Origin: Spirochaetota bacterium
GTDB lineage: Bacteria > Spirochaetota > UBA4802 > JAFGJZ01
Direction of reading: 5' to 3'
NCBI GenBank assembly: GCA_023396615.1
Contig: JAEWVM010000130.1
Coordinates: forward strand, 1 to 13,926
DNA length: 13,926 bases
The notes beneath the pieces are model-generated. The model worked only from the letters and a program-made list of their open reading frames with translations, was not told the origin of the DNA and searched no databases. Position numbers and translations under genes: made by a program. Positions within the stretch are counted from its first letter, which is position 1; every line of letters starts with the position of its first letter. Positions 1-6,993 of the stretch are shown in pieces.

Positions 1-2
1 AA

Positions 3-698
3 AAATATATCAATGGAATAATCACTAAGAAGAAAGAAATGTATGATTTTCTTTGCGATATAAGAAAAGAAATATCAGGTTTTGCGCAGTTCTTTGAAGA
101 TATGATCGATATTTCAGGTATGTTCAAGACAATTATCGTGCTTACTCAAATAGAACTTTCGCGTCATGATTCGCTGAATTCTCTTCTCGGAGGCGCATTG
201 TCTGATGTAAGTTCGATTCCTGATAGAATTAAAACCGTTGTTTCGGAGGGCCGGACAAGATTTAATGAACTTTCCGGACAATTTGAAAATTCAGTGAATT
301 ATTATGACGAAAAGTTTAAGGAGCAGAAAGCTCTTCTCGAAAAAAGTATAAAACTCGTTCGTGATATTTCAGTGCAGGTTTTTGAGTCAAAGAAATATCA
401 CAATGATTTTCTGACTGAAGCAGGGCAAAAAATATGCAATGTAAGAAGTCTTGTTGATAATGTGAATGTTCTTCTTTTGACGTTTTCTTCATGCTCTGAC
501 GAATTAAATAGAAAATACTCTTCAAGTAATATTCCCGGAAAAAAAGATATAATTGAAAAGTACGGCGATTTGCTGAAAAGTGTTTCCGAGTATTATTCGG
601 TTGGTTGTTCTTCAGGAGATTATAAGTGTATGATGATTGCATCTCTTATTTCTGAAATGAGAGTTACTGGTGAAAGAAAAAGTGTTGAGTTTTTCTAA
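3..698 (+). CDS. 3' end of an unrecognised gene, probable coiled-coil/chemotaxis-receptor-like C terminus (5' truncated)
   Basis: The reading frame is open from the first bases of the window, so the ATG at position 39 may be internal and the gene probably begins upstream. No convincing Shine-Dalgarno site precedes that ATG. The protein is mostly helical and charged, with heptad-like stretches. The segment following the first 30 residues (ISGMFKTIIVLTQIELSRHD) and the later run of spaced Glu/Lys/Ser helices resemble the signalling or linker helices of methyl-accepting chemotaxis proteins, but I see no diagnostic hairpin-tip motif. No membrane segment or signal peptide is visible in this part. 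It ends 2 bp before the convergent mtnN gene, with a small hairpin across both stops. The function is not recognised; the receptor-like reading is inference only. Confidence 0.6.
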   Translation, partial: KYINGIITKKKEMYDFLCDIRKEISGFAQFFEDMIDISGMFKTIIVLTQIELSRHDSLNSLLGGALSDVSSIPDRIKTVVSEGRTRFNELSGQFENSVNYYDEKFKEQKALLEKSIKLVRDISVQVFESKKYHNDFLTEAGQKICNVRSLVDNVNVLLLTFSSCSDELNRKYSSSNIPGKKDIIEKYGDLLKSVSEYYSVGCSSGDYKCMMIASLISEMRVTGERKSVEFF

Positions 699-714
699 GT
701 TTAACAGCTTAGAA
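693..714. terminator. Weak hairpin between convergent stop codons
   Basis: TTCTAAG (693-699) pairs perfectly with CTTAGAA (708-714) across an 8-nt loop, and a T-rich run (tgttttt) follows on the plus strand. It overlaps the stop codon of the plus-strand gene and abuts that of mtnN. The stem is only 7 bp and AT-rich, so it is a weak candidate terminator. Confidence 0.4.
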
Positions 715-1378
715 TGTTTTTAAGAATTGAGTTGAAAATAACTGATGATTTTTTTACGTTTTCCTGCCAGGTTTGTGCGGCAGAGTGATTGGCATTGTCG
801 GAAACATATCTTAGAGCCAGCACTTCCTTCTTTTCTATAAGACTGCAGATTTTTGCCACTGCAGCTGATTCCATATCAACAAGATCCGCTTCAAATATTG
901 TACGTTTAGAATTGTTGGTCGCAGGATCGCATATAAACAGGTCGCCGCTGATAATACGTCCGTATTTCAGACTTTGTCCCGATTTTTTTGCCGAAGTCTC
1001 AACAATGCTTTTAAATTCGGCTGATGATTTTTTTATTACTGCGGATTTCATCTCAGAAAAAGGAGTAACTCCATACGGAACCTTAAGACCTGTTACATCC
1101 ATGTCATGCTCGCAGAATTCATCGCACAGATATAGATCACCGACATTCTGATCAGAAAGACCTCCTGAAGTTCCCATTATAAGAATTTTTGATGAAAGTT
1201 CGGCGATTTTTGCGGTATAATAAGAGGCGAAAACTTTTCCGATTCCGCATAGGGCTAGAACAGCTTTTTCATTTTCAAAAATATTATCCGTCAGTTTGTT
1301 CCAGGAATAAAAATTATCCTTCAGAATTTCTCCGGCTTCGTCCTTAACCGCGATAATGATGCCTAATTTATTATTCAT
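701..1378 (-). CDS. mtnN: 5'-methylthioadenosine/S-adenosylhomocysteine nucleosidase
   Basis: A cytoplasmic N-glycosidase that splits methylthioadenosine and S-adenosylhomocysteine into adenine and the thioribose or ribosylhomocysteine. It serves methionine salvage, SAM recycling and, in some bacteria, AI-2 precursor formation. The 225 residues are the usual family length (about 230). Visible family landmarks in order are the N-terminal strand GIIIA with Glu14 nearby (equivalent of E. coli Glu12), GIGKVFAS (45-52), the MGTSGGL loop (68-74), VGDLYLCD, the ISGDLFICD segment (143-151), the ribose-binding DMESAAVA (168-175, Glu170) and the catalytic SDNA (193-196, Asp194). All expected catalytic acids are present, so the enzyme should be active. 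The ATG start lacks a good Shine-Dalgarno sequence. The gene runs divergently from the lipoprotein gene and convergently with the truncated upstream gene, so it is probably monocistronic. Confidence 0.93.
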   Translation of the reverse strand: MNNKLGIIIAVKDEAGEILKDNFYSWNKLTDNIFENEKAVLALCGIGKVFASYYTAKIAELSSKILIMGTSGGLSDQNVGDLYLCDEFCEHDMDVTGLKVPYGVTPFSEMKSAVIKKSSAEFKSIVETSAKKSGQSLKYGRIISGDLFICDPATNNSKRTIFEADLVDMESAAVAKICSLIEKKEVLALRYVSDNANHSAAQTWQENVKKSSVIFNSILKNILSC

Positions 1379-1522
1379 GGAACTATCTAATTCATGGATC
1401 CGTTAATTACGTCAATTTATATTTTGAATAAAAAACTTATAGTTTTTCTAATTTTTTAAAAATTGGAGTAACAAATGTGTTATCAAAGGTACTTACTTGT
1501 GATATGAATATTTAAATTTCTT

Positions 1523-1540
1523 GACTTGCCTGAAGTCAGG
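1523..1540. promoter_or_regulatory. Short overlapping inverted repeats upstream of the lipoprotein gene
   Basis: CCTGAAGTCAGG (1529-1540) is a palindrome of two 5-nt arms around AG. An overlapping pair GACTT (1523-1527)/AAGTC (1533-1537) shares it. A TTGACT box begins at 1521, but no good -10 lies at 16-18 bp, so the promoter is uncertain. It could be an operator or an mRNA hairpin ahead of the AAGGAG site at about 1560. Confidence 0.3.
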
Positions 1541-1571
1541 TGAAATTGTTAAGTATATTAAGGAGTAGTCT

Positions 1572-2792
1572 ATGAAGAAAAAAATATCACTGATTCTTCT
1601 GTTTCTTCTCATCGGAGCAGTAGCTTGCGGAGGGAAAAATACAAAGAAGGACAATACGCCGGCAAAAGATGACATGTGGGGTGAAGAAGAAGGGTATGCT
1701 ACCATTTTTGACGGAGATACTGCTCTTGCAAGAGACAGAGCTATTGACGATGCGATGAATAAGCTCGTTAAAGTCAAACTTGGAATGACAATATCAGGAA
1801 AATCAATAGTTGAGGATTTCCAGCTTGTTGAATCTGTAATTGAAGCTAAAACTTCAGGTATGGTAAAAGACTGGAAAGTTGTTAACGAAAAAAAGGATGG
1901 GGATACTTTTATCGTTAGAGTAGCCGGAAGAGTTTATCCGCAGGCCGTTGATGAAACTATAAGAGCTACTATCGAAAATTACGGAAGACCTAAGTTCATG
2001 GTTCTTGTTAAAGAGAACTTTGAAGGGAGAACCAACGCAATCGGTTCAACTGTTGCAGAACACGAAATGATGAACATAATGGGTAAGGCCGGATTTGAAT
2101 TCGTTGATGCCGAAACCGTTAAAGGTCTTGTTGCGAAAGAGTCTGCAAAAATGAATTCAGTTCTCAAAGGTCAGATTTCTGCTGACGGAGACGCTCAGGA
2201 GCTTTTAACAGATACAGGTGCTGAAGTTATTATTCTTGGGGACATAAAGGTAAATGACCAGACTGAAGTGCTGAAGAAAAAATTTCCGAATTCAAGCATG
2301 AAATCTAAAAGCGCAACTATTGTTTTGAAAGCAATTGATGTTTATACAGGTGCAATTCTTGCTTCTGTTGCGTTTAACGGAGTAGGTGCTCATATCTCTG
2401 ATGAAGTAGCTTCCCAGCAGGCTGTTCAAAGAGCTTTGGCTTCGAGCAAGGCTCTTGGTGAAGACGGCAAGACAGGCGCTTTTATAAATGATATTGGCAA
2501 GAAGTTTCTCGCCGCTGCTACAAGAAGAGTGATCAAGCTTAATATTGCGGGACTTGATTATGCTGATCTTGCAAAATTCAGAAACGCGATTGAGCAGAGA
2601 GTACGCGGGGTAAGCAAGGTATATTCAAGAGGAACTTCCGGAAAGCTGGCTGTTATCGAAATTCAGTTTGCAGGCAAGACTACTGATTTTGCAGATGAGC
2701 TTTCTGCAAAGGCTGATAAGTTCGGGTTTACTGTAAAGATTGAACAGAGTTTTCCTACAAAGCTAATAATATCAGCAACAAAGAATAAATAA
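1572..2792 (+). CDS. Predicted lipoprotein with an LPP20/FlgT-N-like domain
   Basis: The ATG has an AAGGAG Shine-Dalgarno sequence about 8 nt upstream. Residues 1-18 form a signal peptide (KKK, hydrophobic core, GAVA) ending at lipobox Cys19, so the mature protein should be lipid-anchored in the inner or outer membrane. After a Gly/Lys/Asp-rich linker, residues of roughly 40-125 (GDTALARDRAIDDAMNKLV and what follows) match the general pattern of LPP20 and FlgT N-terminal domains: a conserved A-R-x-x-A-x-x-D-A helix, then a beta-strand segment ending in a GRVYP-like strand. Residues from about 135-300 look like an alpha/beta domain (FMVLVKE, VIILGDIKV, VLKAIDVYTGAILAS) similar in kind to the middle domain of FlgT or to CsgG-like envelope proteins. 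It is followed directly by a strong terminator, so it is likely monocistronic. No flagellar genes are nearby, so a motility role is not supported here; the exact function is unknown. Confidence 0.8.
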   Translation: MKKKISLILLFLLIGAVACGGKNTKKDNTPAKDDMWGEEEGYATIFDGDTALARDRAIDDAMNKLVKVKLGMTISGKSIVEDFQLVESVIEAKTSGMVKDWKVVNEKKDGDTFIVRVAGRVYPQAVDETIRATIENYGRPKFMVLVKENFEGRTNAIGSTVAEHEMMNIMGKAGFEFVDAETVKGLVAKESAKMNSVLKGQISADGDAQELLTDTGAEVIILGDIKVNDQTEVLKKKFPNSSMKSKSATIVLKAIDVYTGAILASVAFNGVGAHISDEVASQQAVQRALASSKALGEDGKTGAFINDIGKKFLAAATRRVIKLNIAGLDYADLAKFRNAIEQRVRGVSKVYSRGTSGKLAVIEIQFAGKTTDFADELSAKADKFGFTVKIEQSFPTKLIISATKNK

Positions 2793-2807
2793 TTGTTAAG
2801 TTATAAT

Positions 2808-2839
2808 AAAAAAACCGCTTCAAATGAAGCGGTTTTTTT
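2808..2839. terminator. Bidirectional rho-independent terminator
   Basis: Seven A's plus CCGCTTC pair with GAAGCGG plus seven T's (arms 2808-2821 and 2826-2839) around the loop AAAT. It works symmetrically for the lipoprotein gene on plus and the transporter gene on minus. The TAA stop of the minus-strand transporter (2838-2840) lies inside the T tract. Confidence 0.95.
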
Positions 2840-4058
2840 ATGTCTCTGAGATTTCATGTGTGACGAAGAATCTGCTTTTTCTTTTATATTCGATCAGATA
2901 GAATACTGAAATTACCTGAATCAGTGTCATTGTTAAAGGAATCAGCCAGAATTTTTTGAAGTCTGTAATACCTCCATTTGTAAAATAATCCAGAACTCTT
3001 CCGCAGAAGATGTTTCCAACGATGCTTGCCGCGCCTCCTGTGATCATTCCGTAAATCTGATGAACTCCTGCTCTGTCTTTTTCGGAACAAAGCTGATCTA
3101 CCATAATTGTTATAACCGGAAAGACGAGAGTGTAGGCGATTCCGTGACAGAATATCCCGGGGAAAATGAAAACTCCTGAAGGCAAAATGAACATTGCATA
3201 TCGGATCATATTGAAAACGCTTCCGGCAATGATTGTGGCGCGGTAACCGAATTTAACAACTATTACAGAAAGAAAAATCATCGCGAATATTTCAGAAAGC
3301 TGACCGAGTGTAAGAAAAGGCGATACTGAATTTTCCTTTATTCCTGAAGCCTTAAGATACGGTGCGGCGGCATACATGTAAAATTTGTCGGAACATGCAG
3401 CGATAAAAATTACAGCTGCATATCTCATTCCTTTGCTGGTTCTGAGAACTGACAGTGCTTCTTTGTTTATAAATCCCTTGAATTTTGCTTTTACTTGCGG
3501 CTTATGTGTGCGTTTTATTTTGATGAACAAAACGCTTATTCCGAGAATTAAAGATGAACATGATCCGAGTATGAATGCCTGTGATAATTGAGGATGCGGA
3601 TTGAAGAAAGGGTTCATCCATACATATCCGAAAAACCATGCGGCGCATATCCAGCCGATGGTTCCCCAGAGGCGTATTCTTCCATATTTGTTTTTGTCCT
3701 TCAAATGATGAAAGATTACAGCATTGCCGAGAGGAAGAATGTTGCTTGTGAAAAGTGCCATCAAAAAATAAACAGGTGCGAATATTTTAAACTCGGTTAT
3801 GAAAGAGAGGGAGAATAATACTGTTGATGCTCCGAAAAGCATGACTGCAAGAAGACGTTCAGATGAAATCAGTCTGTCAGCAATTGATAGTCCGATTGTC
3901 GGAGCTATTATTCCGCCGGCAGCCGCAAGTGAAAGTATTATACCGCTTTCAAGACCTCCGAAACCGAGATGTTTTGTAAAGTAAAGACCCAATATCGGAG
4001 TGGTTGATCCGAACATGAAAAAAAGCAGAAAAAAAAGAAATGAGCCAAAATGTTTCAT
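2838..4058 (-). CDS. MFS permease, nucleoside:H+ symporter-like
   Basis: A 406-residue polytopic inner-membrane protein with about 12 hydrophobic segments, the normal size for the major facilitator superfamily. The N terminus begins directly with helix 1. A motif-A-like loop (GLSIADRLISSERLL, about 56-70) lies between helices 2 and 3. The segment YGRIRLWGTIGWI (125-137) is the hallmark of the LacY/NupG-like branch (nucleoside:H+ symporters and relatives). A central basic loop (KIKRTHKPQVKAK) separates the two six-helix halves. Substrate is inferred as a nucleoside or a small sugar-like solute and is not proven. No clear Shine-Dalgarno precedes the ATG at 4058. It lies 108 bp beyond the ilv operon on the same strand and could receive read-through. 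Confidence 0.82.
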   Translation of the reverse strand: MKHFGSFLFFLLFFMFGSTTPILGLYFTKHLGFGGLESGIILSLAAAGGIIAPTIGLSIADRLISSERLLAVMLFGASTVLFSLSFITEFKIFAPVYFLMALFTSNILPLGNAVIFHHLKDKNKYGRIRLWGTIGWICAAWFFGYVWMNPFFNPHPQLSQAFILGSCSSLILGISVLFIKIKRTHKPQVKAKFKGFINKEALSVLRTSKGMRYAAVIFIAACSDKFYMYAAAPYLKASGIKENSVSPFLTLGQLSEIFAMIFLSVIVVKFGYRATIIAGSVFNMIRYAMFILPSGVFIFPGIFCHGIAYTLVFPVITIMVDQLCSEKDRAGVHQIYGMITGGAASIVGNIFCGRVLDYFTNGGITDFKKFWLIPLTMTLIQVISVFYLIEYKRKSRFFVTHEISET

Positions 4059-4101
4059 CGGGGCATACGAAATCCATAATCAAAAATCGTAAAGCATTTT
4101 T

Positions 4102-4115
4102 AATGAAACTTCATT
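4102..4115. repeat. Short palindrome upstream of the MFS gene
   Basis: AATGAA and TTCATT flank a 2-nt centre about 45 bp upstream of the transporter start. It is in the only sizeable gap between the ilv operon and the transporter and could be an operator. The AT-rich sequence makes chance occurrence plausible. Confidence 0.25.
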
Positions 4116-4166
4116 CCCTTTGCAGAAAAACTTATAATGCAAACGGTAAAACCCCGATATCGCGAT

Positions 4167-4400
4167 TCATGCAGCCGGATATGATTTTACGGATATGATA
4201 TCATTGTGAAGCATCAGGTCTTTGATCGCAATGCGGCTTTTTGTATCTGCTGGAGCTTCTATACGTATCCTGTAAATGCCGTTTTCTTCGTTCTTGTGAT
4301 ATGACTCGATTTCAGCATGCCTTTTTGAAAAAATTGCAGCAATGTGGTTAAACATCTTTTTGTTAATGCGGGTTTCAATTTCGATTTTATACTTATTCAT
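4167..4400 (-). CDS. ilvM: Small ACT-domain subunit of acetolactate synthase
   Basis: A 77-residue protein whose pattern beta (KYKIEIETRI) - helix (KKMFNHIAAIFSKRHAEIES) - beta (YHKN...YRIRIEA) - helix (TKSRIAIKDLMLHN) - beta (IISVKSYPA) is a single ACT domain. It directly follows the catalytic subunit gene with a 4-nt ATGA overlap, implying translational coupling and a near-stoichiometric complex. The length is close to the short IlvM-type regulatory subunit and far below the two-domain IlvN/IlvH proteins (about 160 residues). Known role of such subunits: they stimulate the large subunit and in some enzymes bind valine. IlvM of E. coli is valine-insensitive, so whether this one confers feedback inhibition is uncertain. 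Confidence 0.85.
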   Translation of the reverse strand: MNKYKIEIETRINKKMFNHIAAIFSKRHAEIESYHKNEENGIYRIRIEAPADTKSRIAIKDLMLHNDIISVKSYPAA

Positions 4401-6037
4401 AATTCTTCTCCTATCATGCTTATATTGTTTTTTCCGGGAGGTACCATCGGAAGAACGTTTTCAGGCGCGCATTTTATATCGGCTACAAAAGTTCCGTTTT
4501 CGCTGAAAAGCTCTGCGATTTCATTTAAATCTTTATTTTCTGAATCAAAAGATTCTATGCCGAAAGCCGAACCGATTCTTGAGAATGACAGTTGGTTCTC
4601 AAACCGGCACGCAGAAAAATTTGATCCGTAAAATAATTCCTGCTGTTGGCGAACAAGCCCCAAATGTCCGTTATTCATTACGGCAATTGTCAGATTGCAT
4701 TTGATTTCACCGAGAAGCGCCAATTCCTGAATATTCATCATCAATGAGCCGTCCCCTGTAATCAAAATAACCTTACGGTTCGGTGCTGCAATTGCAGCAC
4801 CTATTGCAGTGGGCAGACCGAAGCCCATTGTTCCCAGTCCGCCGCTTGTGAGCAGTTTGCGCTTTCTTGAAAATGAAAACCTCTGCGCAGTCCACATCTG
4901 ATGCTGACCAACATCGGTAACGATAATTGCGTCTTCGGGAGAATTGTCAGAAATGAATTTGATTATATTCGACGGGTGATGAGCTGAAGCATATTGATGA
5001 AGCGGAAAAGTTTCTTTAATTTCGGATATTTCCTTCATCCATGATTTGCGTCCATTATTCTCAATCAAAGGAATAATTTCTCTAAAAAAGTTATGAGCAT
5101 CAAGACGTATGAAAATTTCAGCCGGGCATATTTTTCCGTCTTCGGTTGAATCGATGTCGATATGAATTATTTTTGCGTTAGGCGCGAATTCATCTGTTTT
5201 ACCCGTTGACCTGTCTCCGAAGCGCGATCCGGCTGCAATTATAAGATCAGCCTTGTTTATTATATGGTTGGTATAACGGGCGCCGTGCATACCTGAAAAT
5301 CCGATATTAAGGGGATTGTCAGCATCGAAAGAACAAAGACCCATCAATGTAGGCGAAACAGGAATTGAATTTTTTTGAGCCATGTGAAGAAGCTCATCTT
5401 CGGCGTTAGCTGCCATAACTCCGCCTCCCGATATGATAACCGGACGCTTTGCTGAATTAATTATTGCCGCAGCTTCAAGGATGCCGTTCGAGTCAGTCTC
5501 AAGCGGACGCTTGGCGTTTTTATTATACTCAGAAGGAATATATTCATTCATCTGACAGTCTTTCGGTATGTCTATTAATACCGGTCCTCTGCGTCCGGTA
5601 CCCGCAATTCGAAAAGCTTCGTCGATTATATGCGGGATCTCTTCTGTTTTAGAAACGAAAAAGCAGTGTTTGCACAAAGGCAATGCAGATGAAATTATAT
5701 CAACTTCCTGAAAAGAATCCTTTCCAAGAAGACTGCTTGGAACCTGACCTGTGATTGCGATTACTGGTATTGAATCGGCTTTGCAGTCAGCCAATGCCGT
5801 CAAAAGATTTGTTGCTCCCGGACCGCTTGTTGCGAGACATACCGCGGTTTTTCCGGTTGTTCTTGCCATACCGCCTGCGATGAACGCGGCTCCCTGTTCA
5901 TGGCGGGCAAGAATGTGCCGTATGTTTGATTTAGCCAAAGCATCATAAATAGGAAGATTCGATCCTCCGGGGATGCCCGCTATGATCCTTATTTGTTTTT
6001 CTTCCAAAGATTTAATTAAAATTTCCGCACCGTTCAT
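4397..6037 (-). CDS. ilvB: Acetolactate synthase large (catalytic) subunit
   Basis: Thiamine-diphosphate enzyme for the first common step of valine, leucine and isoleucine synthesis: it condenses two pyruvates, or pyruvate with 2-oxobutyrate. I choose ATG 6037 (546 residues) because GGAGGA sits 3 nt upstream; a TTG codon at 6055 in frame lies upstream of that ribosome site. Landmarks: GIPGGSNLPIYD (21-32), catalytic Glu47 in RHEQGAAFIAGGMAR, ATSGPGATNLLT (69-80), ITGQVP, central FAD-type domain with GSRFGDRSTGK (270-280), VGQHQMW (376-382), SGGLGTMGFGLPTAIGA (398-414), and the ThDP/Mg site GDGSLMMNIQEL starting at 428 with the matching Asn-Asn near 455-456, then HLGLVRQQQ. Length is normal. 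It forms an operon with the ACT subunit and is controlled by the attenuator upstream. Catabolic AlsS is unlikely given the leader peptide and ACT partner. Confidence 0.95.
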   Translation of the reverse strand: MNGAEILIKSLEEKQIRIIAGIPGGSNLPIYDALAKSNIRHILARHEQGAAFIAGGMARTTGKTAVCLATSGPGATNLLTALADCKADSIPVIAITGQVPSSLLGKDSFQEVDIISSALPLCKHCFFVSKTEEIPHIIDEAFRIAGTGRRGPVLIDIPKDCQMNEYIPSEYNKNAKRPLETDSNGILEAAAIINSAKRPVIISGGGVMAANAEDELLHMAQKNSIPVSPTLMGLCSFDADNPLNIGFSGMHGARYTNHIINKADLIIAAGSRFGDRSTGKTDEFAPNAKIIHIDIDSTEDGKICPAEIFIRLDAHNFFREIIPLIENNGRKSWMKEISEIKETFPLHQYASAHHPSNIIKFISDNSPEDAIIVTDVGQHQMWTAQRFSFSRKRKLLTSGGLGTMGFGLPTAIGAAIAAPNRKVILITGDGSLMMNIQELALLGEIKCNLTIAVMNNGHLGLVRQQQELFYGSNFSACRFENQLSFSRIGSAFGIESFDSENKDLNEIAELFSENGTFVADIKCAPENVLPMVPPGKNNISMIGEEL

Positions 6038-6040
6038 TTT

Positions 6041-6046
6041 TCCTCC
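6041..6046 (-). promoter_or_regulatory. Ribosome binding site fixing the ilvB start
   Basis: GGAGGA on the minus strand, immediately downstream of the attenuator terminator and just before ATG 6037. It rules out the upstream TTG at 6055 as the principal start. Confidence 0.85.
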
Positions 6047-6053
6047 AAATAAC

Positions 6054-6087
6054 AAAAAACCCCTGCCGGCGGTGCCAACAGGGGTTT
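6054..6087 (-). terminator. ilv attenuator terminator hairpin
   Basis: On the minus strand AAACCCCTG... pairs with ...CAGGGGTTT; including two G-T pairs the stem is 14 bp around the loop ACC and is followed by six T's (6059-6054). It sits 17 nt upstream of the ilvB start codon, between the leader peptide and the structural genes, and overlaps the antiterminator arm. Confidence 0.92.
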
Positions 6088-6120
6088 GAATTTTCTAAAT
6101 TAGGTCAACCCTTACGGCAC
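6072..6120 (-). promoter_or_regulatory. ilv antiterminator pairing, alternative to the terminator
   Basis: On the minus-strand RNA, GTGCC (6120-6116) can pair with GGCAC (6076-6072), and AGGGTTGA (6112-6105) with TCAAACCCCT (6089-6080) with small bulges. This uses the left arm of the terminator, so the two structures exclude each other. A competing upstream protector pairing exists: TCAACC (6170-6165) with GGTTGA (6110-6105). A ribosome held at Ile13 or the first Val codons would cover 6170-6165 and free the antiterminator. Confidence 0.75.
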
Positions 6121-6207
6121 AACTCGCAGTTTAACGCATAGAAGGACGACCACGACGACTGTCTGGTTGATTATAGAAATTGCGTTTGTTATACCGTATT
6201 TTTTCAT
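6112..6207 (-). CDS. ilv operon leader peptide (31 residues)
   Basis: ATG 6207 to TAA 6112. Of 31 residues, 15 are branched-chain: Ile at 6, 10, 12 and 13; Val at 17-21, 25, 29 and 30; Leu at 22, 23 and 27. The run VVVVVLL (17-23) is the sensor, as in the E. coli ilvGMEDA and ilvBN leader peptides, although the sequence is otherwise different. The peptide itself probably has no function; ribosome stalling at uncharged Val, Ile or Leu tRNA chooses between terminator and antiterminator downstream. Only a few bases separate the predicted transcription start from the ATG and no Shine-Dalgarno sequence is present, so translation may initiate on an essentially leaderless mRNA. Confidence 0.9.
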   Translation of the reverse strand: MKKYGITNAISIINQTVVVVVLLCVKLRVVP

Positions 6208-6217
6208 AAGTTGCGAC

Positions 6218-6245
6218 AATGTAGCGGGCGGAAATATTTTGTCAA
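6218..6245 (-). promoter_or_regulatory. ilv operon promoter
   Basis: On the minus strand TTGACA (6245-6240), 16-bp spacer, TACATT (6223-6218). An A/T-only stretch directly upstream of the -35 (6246-6259) resembles an UP element. A start about 7 nt after the -10 falls near 6211, 4-5 nt before the leader ATG. Confidence 0.8.
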
Positions 6246-6260
6246 TTTATTTTTTATTTG

Positions 6261-6297
6261 CAGATGATGTTAAATCAGTTTGAATGAACATCATCTG
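6261..6297. repeat. 11-bp perfect inverted repeat between the secreted-protein gene and the ilv promoter
   Basis: CAGATGATGTT (6261-6271) and its exact complement AACATCATCTG (6287-6297) around a 15-nt loop. It lies just 3' of the secreted-protein gene stop. On the minus strand an A-rich, not U-rich, tract follows, so it is not a canonical intrinsic terminator. It may stabilise the 3' end of the upstream mRNA or be a protein site above the ilv promoter. Confidence 0.6.
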
Positions 6298-6307
6298 CCT
6301 CATGAAA

Positions 6308-6901
6308 TTAAAGATCATCACCTTTTTTATGAACAGGCTGAATGACGTCTTTCATCAGACCGTCGAAATTAGTTACTTTCCATATACCTTTGTCGTTTCG
6401 TTTCATGTAAACCGCTCTTGGAGCCTGGTCGCCTGAACTTACAACAAACACTTTTGCTTCGTTTTCGGAACGCAGATTGTTCGGCATTTCCCTGAAGCTG
6501 AACGTGAAAGGAAGAACTGCTTTATAGTCTCTATCCGGATCAGTTTTGACGATATATGAAAACGGTATGAAACTTTTTGATTTTTCGGATAACGCAGCCA
6601 TTTTTTCCGCGGCGGATTTATCCGGTGTGAAACCTTTGTATGTCGATCCCGAAACAAGACGTGTCTGGTCAAGTGCGATAGTCGCGCACTGCATTCCGAG
6701 ATTTTTATCAGTTGTGTATATTATCATCGACATGATGAACATCGCCGCTCCGCCTTCGGGAGAATTTGACTGTACGTTTCTCATGTAGACGAATTCTTCA
6801 GTATTTGCAGGAATGCGGTTAACAGAAATCAGTTTATCTCCTGAGAAAACTGTTTGTGAAAAAATTGCGGCAAGAAAAAATGCTATTAATATTTTTTTCA
6901 T
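6308..6901 (-). CDS. Small secreted protein of unknown function (possibly DUF6935-like)
   Basis: 197 residues. Residues 1-20 are a signal peptide (KK, hydrophobic core, cleavage after TVFS by Sec signal peptidase I); no lipobox Cys, so periplasmic or extracellular. The body holds PANTEEFVYMRN and PEGGAAMFIMSMIIYTTDKNLGMQCATIALDQ, then a Lys-rich helix and a beta-rich C-terminal half (YKAVLPFTFSF, AKVFVVSSGDQAPRAVYMKRND). The PEGGAAMF segment reminds me of the DUF6935 family, but I cannot confirm this. Start ATG 6901 is preceded by AGGGGG about 7 nt upstream and by a good promoter. It is a single-gene unit. Confidence 0.75.
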   Translation of the reverse strand: MKKILIAFFLAAIFSQTVFSGDKLISVNRIPANTEEFVYMRNVQSNSPEGGAAMFIMSMIIYTTDKNLGMQCATIALDQTRLVSGSTYKGFTPDKSAAEKMAALSEKSKSFIPFSYIVKTDPDRDYKAVLPFTFSFREMPNNLRSENEAKVFVVSSGDQAPRAVYMKRNDKGIWKVTNFDGLMKDVIQPVHKKGDDL

Positions 6902-6922
6902 CGAGAACCCCCTAATATAAAT

Positions 6923-6950
6923 ATTTTATGTGTAAGAAACTTTTAGTCAA
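6923..6950 (-). promoter_or_regulatory. Promoter of the secreted-protein gene
   Basis: Minus strand TTGACT (6950-6945), 16-bp spacer, TAAAAT (6928-6923), about 22 bp before the ATG and upstream of the AGGGGG ribosome site. Confidence 0.65.
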
Positions 6951-6993
6951 ACATAAAATCAAATGTATGGTTTTGAATTTGATAATTGTGAGA

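Noticed and set aside
789..1151. Plus-strand ORF of 120 codons
   Set aside because: It is a shadow of mtnN, whose catalytic motifs are intact on the other strand.
1521..1560. Consensus promoter for the lipoprotein gene at TTGACT 1521
   Set aside because: No acceptable -10 at 16-18 bp; only an AT-rich region further on, so I list the palindromes but not a promoter.
6038..6055. TTG at 6055 as the acetolactate synthase start
   Set aside because: It lies upstream of the GGAGGA ribosome site that serves ATG 6037.
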